Notes: generated from the sequence alone by a model not told the origin. DNA of 13,856 bases from Verrucomicrobiota bacterium (GCA_021413535.1 JAIOQF010000207.1:1-13856), one strand, 5' to 3'. Positions 1-7,480 are shown, numbered from the stretch's first letter. Program-made: numbers and translations.

Positions 1-616
1 CCTTGAGTTTCTCGTTCGTGGCCTCCGGGGCGGCGCGTTCCATCTTGTCGATGACCTGAAGAAATTCTCCGGAGCGTTCTTCCGCGATGCCGACCTGCGC
101 CTGAAACTCCGTCCAGAGTTTTCGATCACTCAAGCGAATCGCGAAGTCGTCCTTCGTCAATCCGAAGGCGCGTAGCGAGGCGATGGCGGTGGCTATGAGT
201 TCCGCATCCGCCGCTGGCGAGGCTTCGCCGAGGATGTCCAAATTGAACTGGTGAAACTCACGCAACCTTCCACGCTGCTGACGCTCGTAACGGTAGCAGG
301 GGCCGATTTGAAACCATTTCAAGGGCTTGGAATAATGACGTTGTCTGGCTGCGGCCATGCGCGCCAGGCTGGGAGTCACTTCCGGACGCAGCGAAACTTC
401 TTCGTCGCCTTTGGTCGTGAAGCAGAAAAGCTGGTGCACGATTTCATCGCCGCTTTTTTTTCGAAAAAGGTCGGTGCTTTCTAATGCGGGGCCTTCGTAT
501 TCGACAAATCCGTGGCCGCTCGCGATGAAGCGCCAGCGTTCGAAGATATAGTTCCGTAACGCACAGTCTTCGGGAAAGAAGTCGCGGAAGCCTTTGATGG
601 TTTGAAATGCGGGCAT
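1..616 (-). CDS. hisS: Histidyl-tRNA synthetase, N-terminal part (runs off the window edge)
   Basis: This is the first about 205 residues of a cytoplasmic class II aminoacyl-tRNA synthetase that charges tRNA-His with histidine. The start reads MPAFQTIKGFRDFFPED, matching the usual HisRS opening in which a short K-G-x-R-D-x-x-P segment precedes motif 1. LRPEVTPSLARM follows at about residues 76-87, and motif 2 reads CYRYERQQRGRLREFHQFN at about 107-125, with the conserved R-x-E-x-x-Q-x-G-R-x-R-E-F pattern. HisRS is normally about 420-450 residues, so the histidine-binding motifs, motif 3 and the anticodon-binding domain lie outside. The ATG at 616 is preferred because the family motif begins a few residues after it; another ATG at 636 is out of frame. 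The gene lies 40 bp after the stop of the toroid gene and has no clear promoter in that gap, so it is probably in the same transcript. Identification is secure. Confidence 0.95.
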   Translation of the reverse strand, partial: MPAFQTIKGFRDFFPEDCALRNYIFERWRFIASGHGFVEYEGPALESTDLFRKKSGDEIVHQLFCFTTKGDEEVSLRPEVTPSLARMAAARQRHYSKPLKWFQIGPCYRYERQQRGRLREFHQFNLDILGEASPAADAELIATAIASLRAFGLTKDDFAIRLSDRKLWTEFQAQVGIAEERSGEFLQVIDKMERAAPEATNEKLK

Positions 617-656
617 GATATTGAAGCCCGATTCATGCACCGCCCACCATCGGAAA

Positions 657-1829
657 TCAAACACTGTTGTCCGCCGTCAGCGCCCTGAGCGCGAATGACG
701 TGGCCAGCAACGGATCATCTTCGAAGCTTTCCGGTTCCGGATTCACCCAGGATCCATCTGTATTTTGCCGCGCGAGTAGCGATGAAGTGAGCAGTCTGCG
801 TTGTTCGCCGCACCAGGCTTGAAGTGAAGGCACGGACCGATCCATCCAGCGCAGCGACTTCGCATAAGCTTGTGCGAAATAGAAATCGAGCCCAGCAGCA
901 CCTGCTCGGCGGGCGGGCGGCCAGTTTCCGGGATGCGGAGATTCACCGGCGTTTCGCTGCAGCCAGCGGATTGCCGCCTGAATGCGCGGATGATCCGGCG
1001 GCAAGCCGCAAGCAACGAGACTCAGCAATCCGTCGCAAGTGGCGCTGCCGTATGAGCGGAATCGGCGATGGTCATCCGCATCCGTCAGCGTCACACCCGC
1101 TTTGTTTCGGATCGGATCGTCGAGCGTAAAAAAGAATCCACCGTCATCCACCTCGTCGCGGAATGACGCATCAATGCGAAAATTCTGACATCGCATGACG
1201 AATGCGAGCGCACCGTGCCGAACCTTATCATTTGCGACTCCTTCGAGCCCCTCCAACGCGCAGGCCGTGGCTGACAAGTTGGGATTGTTCAAGTCGGGGA
1301 GTTCCTCGGTGTTCGTAAATCGAACGGGTCGCGCGGCATCGCTCCAGCCTCCAGATCTGGCATCGGTATCGGGCCATCCGTTTGCAGGGGACAGTTGCAA
1401 ACGCCGGAGCAAATCGGTCCACCATTGCGTGGATCCGGCGTCCATTCCAAGCCGCGCAGCATGGCACGCGGTGAACAAAGGGTAACGCAGACCGCTCCAT
1501 GGCTCAGGGCTGTCTTGAAGCTTCTTCGTCAGATTGCTCATCCATCGCAAACCGCGTTCCATCGTCGCATGGGGTCGCGTCTTTTCTGGCAGATCCTGAA
1601 GCGTGCGTAGCACCAGCGGAGTCAACGCATCACCGTCACGAAAGACACCGCGAACTTTGGAGCGCCACGCACCATCAGGGGACTGGGCATCCACGAGAAA
1701 TCGAACGGCACCCCGGGTTGCATCACCGTCTGAAGCACAGCGGATGCGCTGTGGTTTCAGTAATGACAAACCCGCCAGACCGCACGCGAGCGAGCGTGCA
1801 AACTGGCGGCGGGACAATTCTATAAACAT
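657..1829 (-). CDS. Exported prenyltransferase/squalene-oxidase-repeat (alpha/alpha toroid) protein, Tat-type signal
   Basis: A 390-residue protein. The N-terminus carries a twin-arginine export motif, SRRQFAR (residues 6-12), followed by a hydrophobic stretch to about residue 24, so it is probably exported folded. QSPDGAW (49-55) and QNTDGSW (355-361) are QW-type repeats of the terpenoid-cyclase/prenyltransferase toroid fold, and the body is rich in helical repeats. The motif RSYGSATCDG (258-267) resembles a segment I associate with planctomycete and verrucomicrobial toroid proteins. A DADD sequence (250-253) superficially resembles the squalene-hopene cyclase acid motif but lacks the usual following TA and sits in the wrong setting. 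At 390 residues it is much shorter than a squalene-hopene cyclase (about 630), so a cyclase role is unlikely and the substrate is unknown. It starts 7 bp after the stop of the neighbouring toroid gene and lies upstream of hisS, so the three are probably co-transcribed. Confidence 0.85.
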   Translation of the reverse strand: MFIELSRRQFARSLACGLAGLSLLKPQRIRCASDGDATRGAVRFLVDAQSPDGAWRSKVRGVFRDGDALTPLVLRTLQDLPEKTRPHATMERGLRWMSNLTKKLQDSPEPWSGLRYPLFTACHAARLGMDAGSTQWWTDLLRRLQLSPANGWPDTDARSGGWSDAARPVRFTNTEELPDLNNPNLSATACALEGLEGVANDKVRHGALAFVMRCQNFRIDASFRDEVDDGGFFFTLDDPIRNKAGVTLTDADDHRRFRSYGSATCDGLLSLVACGLPPDHPRIQAAIRWLQRNAGESPHPGNWPPARRAGAAGLDFYFAQAYAKSLRWMDRSVPSLQAWCGEQRRLLTSSLLARQNTDGSWVNPEPESFEDDPLLATSFALRALTADNSV

Positions 1830-1836
1830 GGCCCGG

Positions 1837-3252
1837 TTATTCCTTCTGAGTCGATTTCACCGGCACAATTTCAATCTCCGGATGGAGCGCATCCTTGACG
1901 CCAAGTTTGGCCGGTTTGTTCTCCGGCATCCGGTCCACCATCAACGCCAGAAGCGCGGCGGAGGTGCAGAAGGTCCTGCCGGTGATGCAGTGATTTCCCG
2001 CCCACGATCCATCGGCATTCTGAGCGGCACAGATGGTGCGGACCATGCGATCTTTCCAAGTCTCCCATTCCTTGCCGCCAGTCTCGTGCATGGCCTCGGT
2101 GATGTTCATGTAGCTGAGAAACTCCTCGCCGCCGTTGTTGCCAAAACCCGCGATGTATTTTGCGTCGCCGAGCTTGCCAGCAACGCTTCGTGAAGCGGCG
2201 ACCTTCGCCTGTTCGTCATCGTCAAATTCTTTCAACTGCTCCCGTGCTTTCGATTTGTCTTCATCGCTTGATTTGGGGTCGGCGATGATGGCATCGACTC
2301 TTCCACGCTGCATGGCGTTGGTCTTGCTCTTTTCCCAGAGGCCGCCGAGTTTGGATGACTCGCGGTAGAGACTGATGCCGGCGTCGGAGGGTGCGGTGCC
2401 TACTGCGCCGATTGAGCCGATCGATGAAGTGCCACTTATCGTGGCAGTAGTAACCGCAGCGATCTCACCCGTCTTGCGGTCCACACCAGATTTGTTCTGC
2501 ACCTGGTCTGCATTAAGGGTGTTCTGAGCGACGATGGCACCGCTTTGCGCAGCGGAATTTAGAGATTTGCTTGCGAGCCCCTGCGAAAGCACCGCCGCCC
2601 AGCCGTTGTTGCCGGCGAAGGTGCCGTCGTTCTTTTGATTCTTCTCGATCTTCCGCACCACCTTGTTCAAAGCTTTGTCACGGCGGGGTTCGGAGTCATC
2701 CGGCACATGGCCCTTGAGTTCCGACAGCACCCAGGCCGCGAGGAAGGTGTCAACGAAGGGTCCGATTTTCACTTGCAGTTGGGTGTCGCGCACCTCGGTG
2801 ACGAACAGTGAATCCGCATCGGCTTGCTCGATGTTTTTGCATATATAATCGAATGCGCGGGCTGCGGCTTTGCGCTGCTCTCCCTCTTTCGGCGTCTGCC
2901 CGGCGCGTGCGAGTGACATCAGACTGATGCAACTATTACCCATGTCCGATGGATCTGCGACGTTCTCGCCTTCAACCCGGCCGCCTCCAGAATTTGTATT
3001 CTGCCGCCAGCCGCCGCCCTGGCCGAAGCCACCGTCCTCGTGCTGCTGCTTGAGCAAAGATTCCAAGCCCAGTTTCTCGGCGTCGGCTTGAGTTCGAGTA
3101 GGTCGCTGCTCCCCGGGTTCCGGGTGATTGACCGCGGTGGATTTAGATTCCTTCGCCGGTTCCTTGGCGACGATGCTAAACGCAGCCAGCGCGAAGGCGC
3201 AGACGGCGAATTGGGTGATGCGATGAGCGGAGATTACAGATGATGTTTTCAT
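1837..3252 (-). CDS. Exported prenyltransferase/squalene-oxidase-repeat (alpha/alpha toroid) protein
   Basis: A 471-residue protein with a Sec-type signal (hydrophobic segment about residues 13-29 after a basic N-terminus), followed by a charged linker. Toroid repeats are visible as QQHEDGGFG (69-77), NQKNDGTFAGNNGW in the middle, and AQNADGSWAGNHCITGRT near residues 410-427, followed by a hydrophobic helix. Between the repeats lies an Ala/Gly/Ser-rich and then charged section (KSSDEDKSKAREQLKEFDDD) that breaks the toroid pattern and is probably a loop or small coiled coil. Catalytic cyclase motifs are absent, so it may be a binding or scaffold protein. It is first of a probable toroid-toroid-hisS transcript; the second toroid gene follows at 7 bp. 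The upstream gap to the ParA gene (142 bp) could hold a promoter but shows no convincing one. The fold call is solid; the function is unknown. Confidence 0.82.
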   Translation of the reverse strand: MKTSSVISAHRITQFAVCAFALAAFSIVAKEPAKESKSTAVNHPEPGEQRPTRTQADAEKLGLESLLKQQHEDGGFGQGGGWRQNTNSGGGRVEGENVADPSDMGNSCISLMSLARAGQTPKEGEQRKAAARAFDYICKNIEQADADSLFVTEVRDTQLQVKIGPFVDTFLAAWVLSELKGHVPDDSEPRRDKALNKVVRKIEKNQKNDGTFAGNNGWAAVLSQGLASKSLNSAAQSGAIVAQNTLNADQVQNKSGVDRKTGEIAAVTTATISGTSSIGSIGAVGTAPSDAGISLYRESSKLGGLWEKSKTNAMQRGRVDAIIADPKSSDEDKSKAREQLKEFDDDEQAKVAASRSVAGKLGDAKYIAGFGNNGGEEFLSYMNITEAMHETGGKEWETWKDRMVRTICAAQNADGSWAGNHCITGRTFCTSAALLALMVDRMPENKPAKLGVKDALHPEIEIVPVKSTQKE

Positions 3253-3394
3253 GGTGTGAATCAGATGGTGATATCACGTGCATGACGACGACCTGGTGGT
3301 TTTCTTGTAAAAATTATGTAATGAACCAACCGGTAGAAACGGCAAAGTGCCGATGCAGCAGCGCCCTGCCGGATATTTCAGAACGACGACCGCG

Positions 3395-4183
3395 TTACTC
3401 AGCGATCGCCGGTTTCGGCTGGTGCCGCCGGCTCCATTCCGCCGCCAAGGCGCGATACGCCGTGGCACCACGGCCATTGGGCTCGTATTCGATGATGCTC
3501 TTGCCGTAGCTCGGCGCTTCACCGAGGCGAATGCTGCGAGGAATCAGGGTGTCATAGACGACTTCCGTGAAATACGTTCGCACATCGTTGACGACCTGGT
3601 TGGCCAGATTGGCGCGGGAATCAAACATCGTCAGCACGATGCCCTCGAGCGTCAGGCCGGGATTGGCTCCGGACTCGCGGATTTGCTGCACGATGTTGAC
3701 AATCTTGGCCAGGCCTTCGAGGCCAAAGTATTCGCATTGAATCGGCACCAACAATTCGTCTGCTCCGGCCAGCGCCGAGGTCATCAATATTCCGAGCGAC
3801 GGCGGACAATCGATGAAGATGACGTCAAAGAGCCCGCCCTGTTCCAGTGGCCGCAGCACTTCGCGCACCCGGGTCAGGTGATTGCCGGCCTGGGCGAGTT
3901 CGATTTCGCAGCCCGCGAGTTCCTGATGCGAGCGGATGATGGAGAGATTGGAAAGCCGAGTGCTGCGAATCACACTGTGTGCATCGGCGGTGCCGAGCAG
4001 GCAGGGATACATACTGGAGTTATCCTCTTGCGCGATGCCAAGGCCGCTAGTGGCATTGGCCTGCGGATCGAGATCCACCAGCAGCACACGCACCCCGCTG
4101 GCCGCGAGGCTGGCGGAGAGATTCATGGCGGTCGTGGTTTTACCCACGCCTCCTTTTTGATTTGCAATGGCGACGATTCTCAT
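3395..4183 (-). CDS. ParA/Soj-family chromosome or plasmid partitioning ATPase
   Basis: About 262 residues, the normal size of a Soj-like ParA. The N-terminus MRIVAIANQKGGVGKTTTAM contains the deviant Walker A motif KGGVGKTT with the signature lysine (residues 10-17). LVDLDPQANAT (about 36-46) and FIDCPPSLG (Walker B region) follow, as do the conserved segments QCEYFGLEGLAKI and DTLIPRSIRLGEAPSYGKSI. Such ATPases bind DNA non-specifically as ATP dimers and position chromosomes or other cargo, usually with ParB. No parB follows here, so the gene is solitary. The ATG at 4183 puts the Walker A in its usual place, but an in-frame GTG at 4204 has a possible AAGGA ribosome-binding site 10 nt upstream and would add seven residues. 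The gene diverges from the SNF2 gene across a short 56-bp gap. Identification is secure; its cargo cannot be told. Confidence 0.93.
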   Translation of the reverse strand: MRIVAIANQKGGVGKTTTAMNLSASLAASGVRVLLVDLDPQANATSGLGIAQEDNSSMYPCLLGTADAHSVIRSTRLSNLSIIRSHQELAGCEIELAQAGNHLTRVREVLRPLEQGGLFDVIFIDCPPSLGILMTSALAGADELLVPIQCEYFGLEGLAKIVNIVQQIRESGANPGLTLEGIVLTMFDSRANLANQVVNDVRTYFTEVVYDTLIPRSIRLGEAPSYGKSIIEYEPNGRGATAYRALAAEWSRRHQPKPAIAE

Positions 4184-4239
4184 GCCGGTGGTAGAAGTGC
4201 GCACTTCATCACAATCCTTGCGTCTAGCGAACTAAAAAA

Positions 4240-6501
4240 ATGCTCATCACAGAAAAAATTCTCAGCGATACCAGCGGCTGGCAGGTGATGAAGGCCGCGC
4301 GCGCGCTTCTGGCGGCCAATGCTGTGGAGCAAACCGAGCGGGCGGGGGATGTTTTCCGGGGGCTGGTGCGCGAGGGAAAACGGAAATACGCGACCACGCT
4401 TACCATGCAGGGGCCGACGAAAGCCGATTGCCGCTGCTCCTGTTCCGAGGCGCAGCGCGGTCTGGTCTGCGCTCATGCCATCGTGGTCGCCCTGGCGACA
4501 TTGCAGCCAGCAACCACTCCAGCGACAACCCGCCCGAGTGAGCCGGTGAAGATTGCTGCACCCGCTCTGAGCAAGCAGGTTCCAGTGGGCAGGTTTGACA
4601 TTTTTATTCCGGCGCAACGCATCGAGTCCTTGAGCGAGGGCAGGGGGCAGCTTCCAGTTTTCCTCCAGTTTCAAACGGGCGGAGACGAAACCGATCTCGT
4701 GGCACAATGGCTCACGCAACAGGGCTTGCCCGTCCAAAGCGGACCACTATCGCTGGACGCGGCGACGCTCGGAGGCTTTCTCAATGCCTTGCGCGATCAC
4801 CTGCGTGTGTGGGAGGGCAGGCCTGGGACAGCCGTGGAGCAGCGCCGGAAAATCACAGTCGCGGCGGACAGCACGGAGCTGCTGCAAATGCACGTCAGCC
4901 TGGTTCTGCCGAATGAAGTGAAGTTCATCTCACAATCAAGGAGCGGCGGTATGATACCGCCGACTATTCATGACGGCGGTTGGAAACCGCCGCTCCTTAT
5001 CGCTGAACGCTGGCTCTTCAATCAAGAGTCGCTCACGCTGGCACCACTGCCCGAGGGTGACGGCACCGTATCAAAACTGATTCAAGATTGTCTGGACAAA
5101 AAAAACGGAGGGGGTGCCGTGCGCGATCTTCGCTGGCTGGCGAGAAACCTCGATGCCTTGGAAAATGTGCTGTCGCTGGAGACGGACGAAGCCTTGTCGC
5201 ATCTGCGGCTGGTTCCAGCAGAACCGCGCTTCGTCATCGAACTCGACGGTTCACCGCGCCAGGCCACGGCTCGGGTGGAAGTAGTCGTCGGCACTGTGCG
5301 GCATCCGTTGGCATCGCCGAATCAGGAACCGTCTGGCGAGCCCTATCCGATCCCAGCGGGAGATGGCACGCTTACTTTCTATCAACGCCATCCCGCCCGC
5401 GAAACCCGACTGCGCTCCGAACTGGAAACCGCCGGATTCAGTGCCACCCCGGAGGGTGGCTGGTTTTTGAAGGGCGAGCGCGAAGTGGCAAAATTCTTCG
5501 CCGTGGCGCTGCCGACCTTCCAACGGCGGCACGAAGTCGTCTTCTCGGAACGCTGGCAGGCGGCCTTCCGCGGATGGAAACGCATTGCGCCGATGGTGCG
5601 ACGCAGGGACGGCGTGCCGTCGGTAACGCCCGAGCCACCCCGCGGCTGGCTGGACATGGAGTTCGCCTATGAGGCCGCGGACGGCTTTCGCGTGCCGCGC
5701 CAAGAAGTGCTCCGGCTCATCCGTAGCGGCCAGCGAACCGTGCGCGGCAACCAGGGCCAGACTTACGCGCTGGACAGCGACTCTTGCGACGAGTTCGAAT
5801 CGCTCCTGAGCGAATCCGGCGCGCGGCTGGGCGAGGAGGAGCATGTGGCCCTGTCCGCCGACAACGGCCATGTTTTGAATGAATTTCTCGCCGTCGGCCA
5901 GCCGGTTTCCAAACTGGTGCTGCCGGACGCTACGGAAGTGAGGCGGCGGCTCGGCGATCTGGCCGGCAAGCTGCGGGACTACCAGTTGGAAGGGGTCCGG
6001 TGGCTGATCGCGTCGGCCGAAGCTGGACGGGGAGCCTTGCTGGCGGACGACATGGGTCTGGGCAAAACCGTGCAGGTCATCGCGCTCTTGCGCTGGCTAG
6101 CAACTTGTGAACAACCGCCCAATCGTGAACAACATGCACCGAGATCAGCACTAGTGGTCTGTCCGACATCACTTATATCAAATTGGAGCGATGAAATAGA
6201 ACGATTTGCAAGTAAATTACACGTTAATATTATGCATGGTTCAGACCGTGTTATTCACAAGTTAATAACAAACAAATTCAACGTGATATTAACATCTTAT
6301 GCATTGATGTCAAGAGATTTAGATAAACATAATAAAAGTTATTATCAAGCTGTCATCCTTGATGAGGCTAGCCACATCCGCAATCCGGACACGGCGGCTG
6401 CCAAAGCGGTGTGCAGCCTGAATTCTCCTGTCCGTGTGGCCCTGACTGGCACCCCGGTCGAAAACTCCGTCCAGGACCTCTGGAGCCTGATGCGCGGATA
6501 A
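4240..6501 (+). CDS. SNF2/HepA-type helicase, N-terminal portion with SWIM zinc finger and ATPase lobe 1 (truncated)
   Basis: A 753-residue open frame forming the front of a bacterial SWI2/SNF2 ATPase, a DNA-translocating enzyme that remodels nucleic acid-protein complexes. A SWIM zinc-binding motif is present: C66-x-C68, then C77-x-H79. A long middle region follows. ATPase lobe 1 has motif I DDMGLGKT (603-610), motif Ia VVCPTSLISNW, the DEAH-type box as DEASH (708-712) and motif III LTGTPVENS (735-743). The frame stops at TAA 6499-6501, just after SLMR, where related proteins continue into the linker before lobe 2. Residues 234-253 are encoded by an inserted palindromic repeat, and about residues 620-710 by an AT-rich tract unlike the rest of the gene. 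The start ATG has no clear Shine-Dalgarno but is the only start near the divergent parA. As it stands the product lacks lobe 2 and should not be an active translocase. Confidence 0.88.
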   Translation: MLITEKILSDTSGWQVMKAARALLAANAVEQTERAGDVFRGLVREGKRKYATTLTMQGPTKADCRCSCSEAQRGLVCAHAIVVALATLQPATTPATTRPSEPVKIAAPALSKQVPVGRFDIFIPAQRIESLSEGRGQLPVFLQFQTGGDETDLVAQWLTQQGLPVQSGPLSLDAATLGGFLNALRDHLRVWEGRPGTAVEQRRKITVAADSTELLQMHVSLVLPNEVKFISQSRSGGMIPPTIHDGGWKPPLLIAERWLFNQESLTLAPLPEGDGTVSKLIQDCLDKKNGGGAVRDLRWLARNLDALENVLSLETDEALSHLRLVPAEPRFVIELDGSPRQATARVEVVVGTVRHPLASPNQEPSGEPYPIPAGDGTLTFYQRHPARETRLRSELETAGFSATPEGGWFLKGEREVAKFFAVALPTFQRRHEVVFSERWQAAFRGWKRIAPMVRRRDGVPSVTPEPPRGWLDMEFAYEAADGFRVPRQEVLRLIRSGQRTVRGNQGQTYALDSDSCDEFESLLSESGARLGEEEHVALSADNGHVLNEFLAVGQPVSKLVLPDATEVRRRLGDLAGKLRDYQLEGVRWLIASAEAGRGALLADDMGLGKTVQVIALLRWLATCEQPPNREQHAPRSALVVCPTSLISNWSDEIERFASKLHVNIMHGSDRVIHKLITNKFNVILTSYALMSRDLDKHNKSYYQAVILDEASHIRNPDTAAAKAVCSLNSPVRVALTGTPVENSVQDLWSLMRG
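4938..4998. repeat. Palindromic repeat element, family A, in-frame inside the SNF2 gene
   Basis: The outer arms AAGGAGCGGCGGT (4938-4950) and ACCGCCGCTCCTT (4986-4998) are perfect reverse complements. Inside them are two nested smaller palindromes, CGGCGGTATGATACCGCCG and CGGCGGTTGGAAACCGCCG, so the element can fold as one long hairpin or as a two-hairpin form. It is read through as protein residues 234-253. Of the three forward frames only the one in use lacks a stop. A shorter single-hairpin copy lies at 11178-11208. Confidence 0.85.
6095..6372 (+). other. AT-rich mosaic tract inside the SNF2 gene
   Basis: Base composition falls abruptly from GC-rich to strongly AT-rich at about 6100-6365, then returns. 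Codons such as AAT, TTA, ATA and AAA replace the GC-ending codons used elsewhere, yet the protein stays on the SNF2 family pattern from motif Ia to the DEAH-type box. The heptamer GGCTAGC occurs at both edges (6095-6101 and 6366-6372), in different reading frames. This looks like replacement by a homologous AT-rich segment, not an insertion. Confidence 0.6.
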
Positions 6502-6622
6502 GATCGAGCAGGTCATCCTCTGCGACCTGTCCGCCCGGCAGAAGGAAGTTTACAAGCGTCTGCTGGAGGAAGGTCAGGCCGAAATCCGCGATGCCCGCCG
6601 TCGCAGCGCTGGGGCAGGGCGC

Positions 6623-7264
6623 ATGACCATGTTCACCGTTCTGCTGCGGCTCAGGCAGGTTTGCAATGATTTGCGGCTATTGGGCGCGCCGACACTCCTG
6701 TCGGCTCAGTCCAATTTGGATGCCGACGAGAGTGTCGGCGCACCCAGCGAAGAAACCGGCGGCAAATGGCCCGCTCTAGCCGACATCGTGGACGACGCCC
6801 TCGGCGGCTCGCACAAAATCCTCATTTTCAGCCAGTTTACCGGCATGTTGCGGCTCCTGCGCGACTGGCTGGACGCCCGTAGCATCGGCCACAGTTACTT
6901 GGACGGCTCCACGCGCGACCGCGGGGCTCAGGTCGCCGCCTTCCAGACCGATCCCGTGCGGCGCGTTTTCCTCATCAGTCTAAAAGCTGGCGGCTACGGC
7001 CTGAACCTCACTGCCGCCGACCACGTAATTCTCGTCGAACCCTGGTGGAATCCCGCCGTCGAAGCCCAGGCCATCGACCGTGCTCACCGCATCGGCCAGG
7101 CCAGCCCCGTCACCGCCAGCCGCCTCATCGCGCGCGGCACCGTCGAGGAGCGCATCCTGAAGCTCCAAGCCACCAAGCGCCAGTTCATGGCTTCCGCCGT
7201 CGAGGACGACCCGCTCACGCTTCCCGGACTGAACGACGACGATTTGGAATCGCTCTTGGAGTGA
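6623..7264 (+). CDS. SNF2/HepA-type helicase, C-terminal lobe (3' part of the broken gene)
   Basis: This is lobe 2 of the helicase begun at 4240, now in a different frame. The open frame extends upstream of the first ATG (6623) to 6503, and that extra stretch also reads as family sequence: IEQVILCDLSARQKEVYKRL. Inside are LLRLRQVCNDLRLL, motif IV ILIFSQFTGML, motif V ISLKAGGYGLNLTAADHV and motif VI DRAHRIGQ, followed by GTVEERILKLQATKR. All lobe 2 motifs are intact. A palindromic element encodes the segment GAPTLLSAQS through DESVGAP between the helical region and GGKW, where relatives normally have only a short linker. Nothing marks 6623 as a true start, since no good ribosome-binding site precedes it. 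I read it as the 3' half of a pseudogene rather than an independent gene. Confidence 0.85.
   Translation: MTMFTVLLRLRQVCNDLRLLGAPTLLSAQSNLDADESVGAPSEETGGKWPALADIVDDALGGSHKILIFSQFTGMLRLLRDWLDARSIGHSYLDGSTRDRGAQVAAFQTDPVRRVFLISLKAGGYGLNLTAADHVILVEPWWNPAVEAQAIDRAHRIGQASPVTASRLIARGTVEERILKLQATKRQFMASAVEDDPLTLPGLNDDDLESLLE
6682..6745. repeat. Palindromic repeat element, family B, in-frame inside the SNF2 gene
   Basis: The 24-nt left arm (6682-6705, containing GCGCCGACACTCCTGTCGGC) and right arm (6722-6745, containing GCCGACGAGAGTGTCGGCGC) pair with about three mismatches around a 16-nt loop. The sequence is unrelated to family A. It is translated without a stop as part of the lobe 2 frame, in a linker between conserved blocks. 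Confidence 0.75.
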
Positions 7265-7293
7265 TCCCGCGTTTTGATTCAGACAAACGGCGT

Positions 7294-7313
7294 CCTCTGT
7301 GCTTCGGCAGAGG
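7294..7313 (+). terminator. Possible hairpin after the SNF2 gene
   Basis: CCTCTG (7294-7299) and CAGAGG (7308-7313) form a 6-bp stem with a loop containing TTCG, 30 bp after the SNF2 stop. No T-run follows, so rho-independent termination is doubtful. The rest of 7265-7416 shows nothing else recognisable and becomes AT-rich from about 7370. Confidence 0.3.
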
Positions 7314-7416
7314 GCAGTAGAGCAAACCTCCGACATGGCGGTTAACAGCCACCCGCTCCATCCCAAACACTCCATTCAATAACTTTATACAATATATGTA
7401 ATGTAAAACATAGAAT

Positions 7417-7446
7417 TTGACGATTGAGTCTTTATGATTGTATAAT
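7417..7446 (+). promoter_or_regulatory. Sigma70-type promoter
   Basis: TTGACG (7417-7422), an 18-bp spacer and TATAAT (7441-7446) make a near-consensus promoter in an AT-rich region. The -10 box ends 34 bp before the ATG at 7481, which would give a leader of roughly 28 nt. It excludes a TTG at 7424 as the start of the downstream gene. Confidence 0.7.
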
Positions 7447-7480
7447 TCTCCCGACGCCAATTGCTCACCTACTCTATTTC

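Larger units (their letters stand above)
4240..7264 (+). pseudogene. Broken SWIM-SNF2 helicase gene (whole extent)
   Basis: The two open frames are adjacent parts of one SNF2 gene. Codons ending SLMR (6486-6495) abut codons for DKIEQV (6497 on), and this junction joins frame 1 to frame 2. In relatives, roughly 60-80 residues lie between these landmarks, including the end of lobe 1 and the RPFLLRR-like segment. The simplest reading is therefore a deletion of about 200 bp that also changed frame and created the TAA at 6499. The deleted size is estimated from family knowledge, not measured. Confidence 0.75.

Noticed and set aside
1069..1082. DADD in the Tat-type toroid protein, like the squalene-hopene cyclase catalytic motif
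   Set aside because: It lacks the following TA and the surrounding cyclase sequence, and the protein is about 60% of cyclase length.
3340..3352. Small hairpin after parA on the minus strand (CGGCA, 3-nt loop, TGCCG, then TTT)
   Set aside because: A 5-bp stem and three T residues are too weak to call a terminator.
3347..4288. Long plus-strand open frame opposite parA
   Set aside because: It is antisense to a clear ParA gene, has no recognisable motifs, and arises from GC-rich third positions.
7424..7480. TTG at 7424 as the start of the A-run coiled-coil protein
   Set aside because: It lies inside the promoter spacer, upstream of the -10 box, so it would not be on the transcript.
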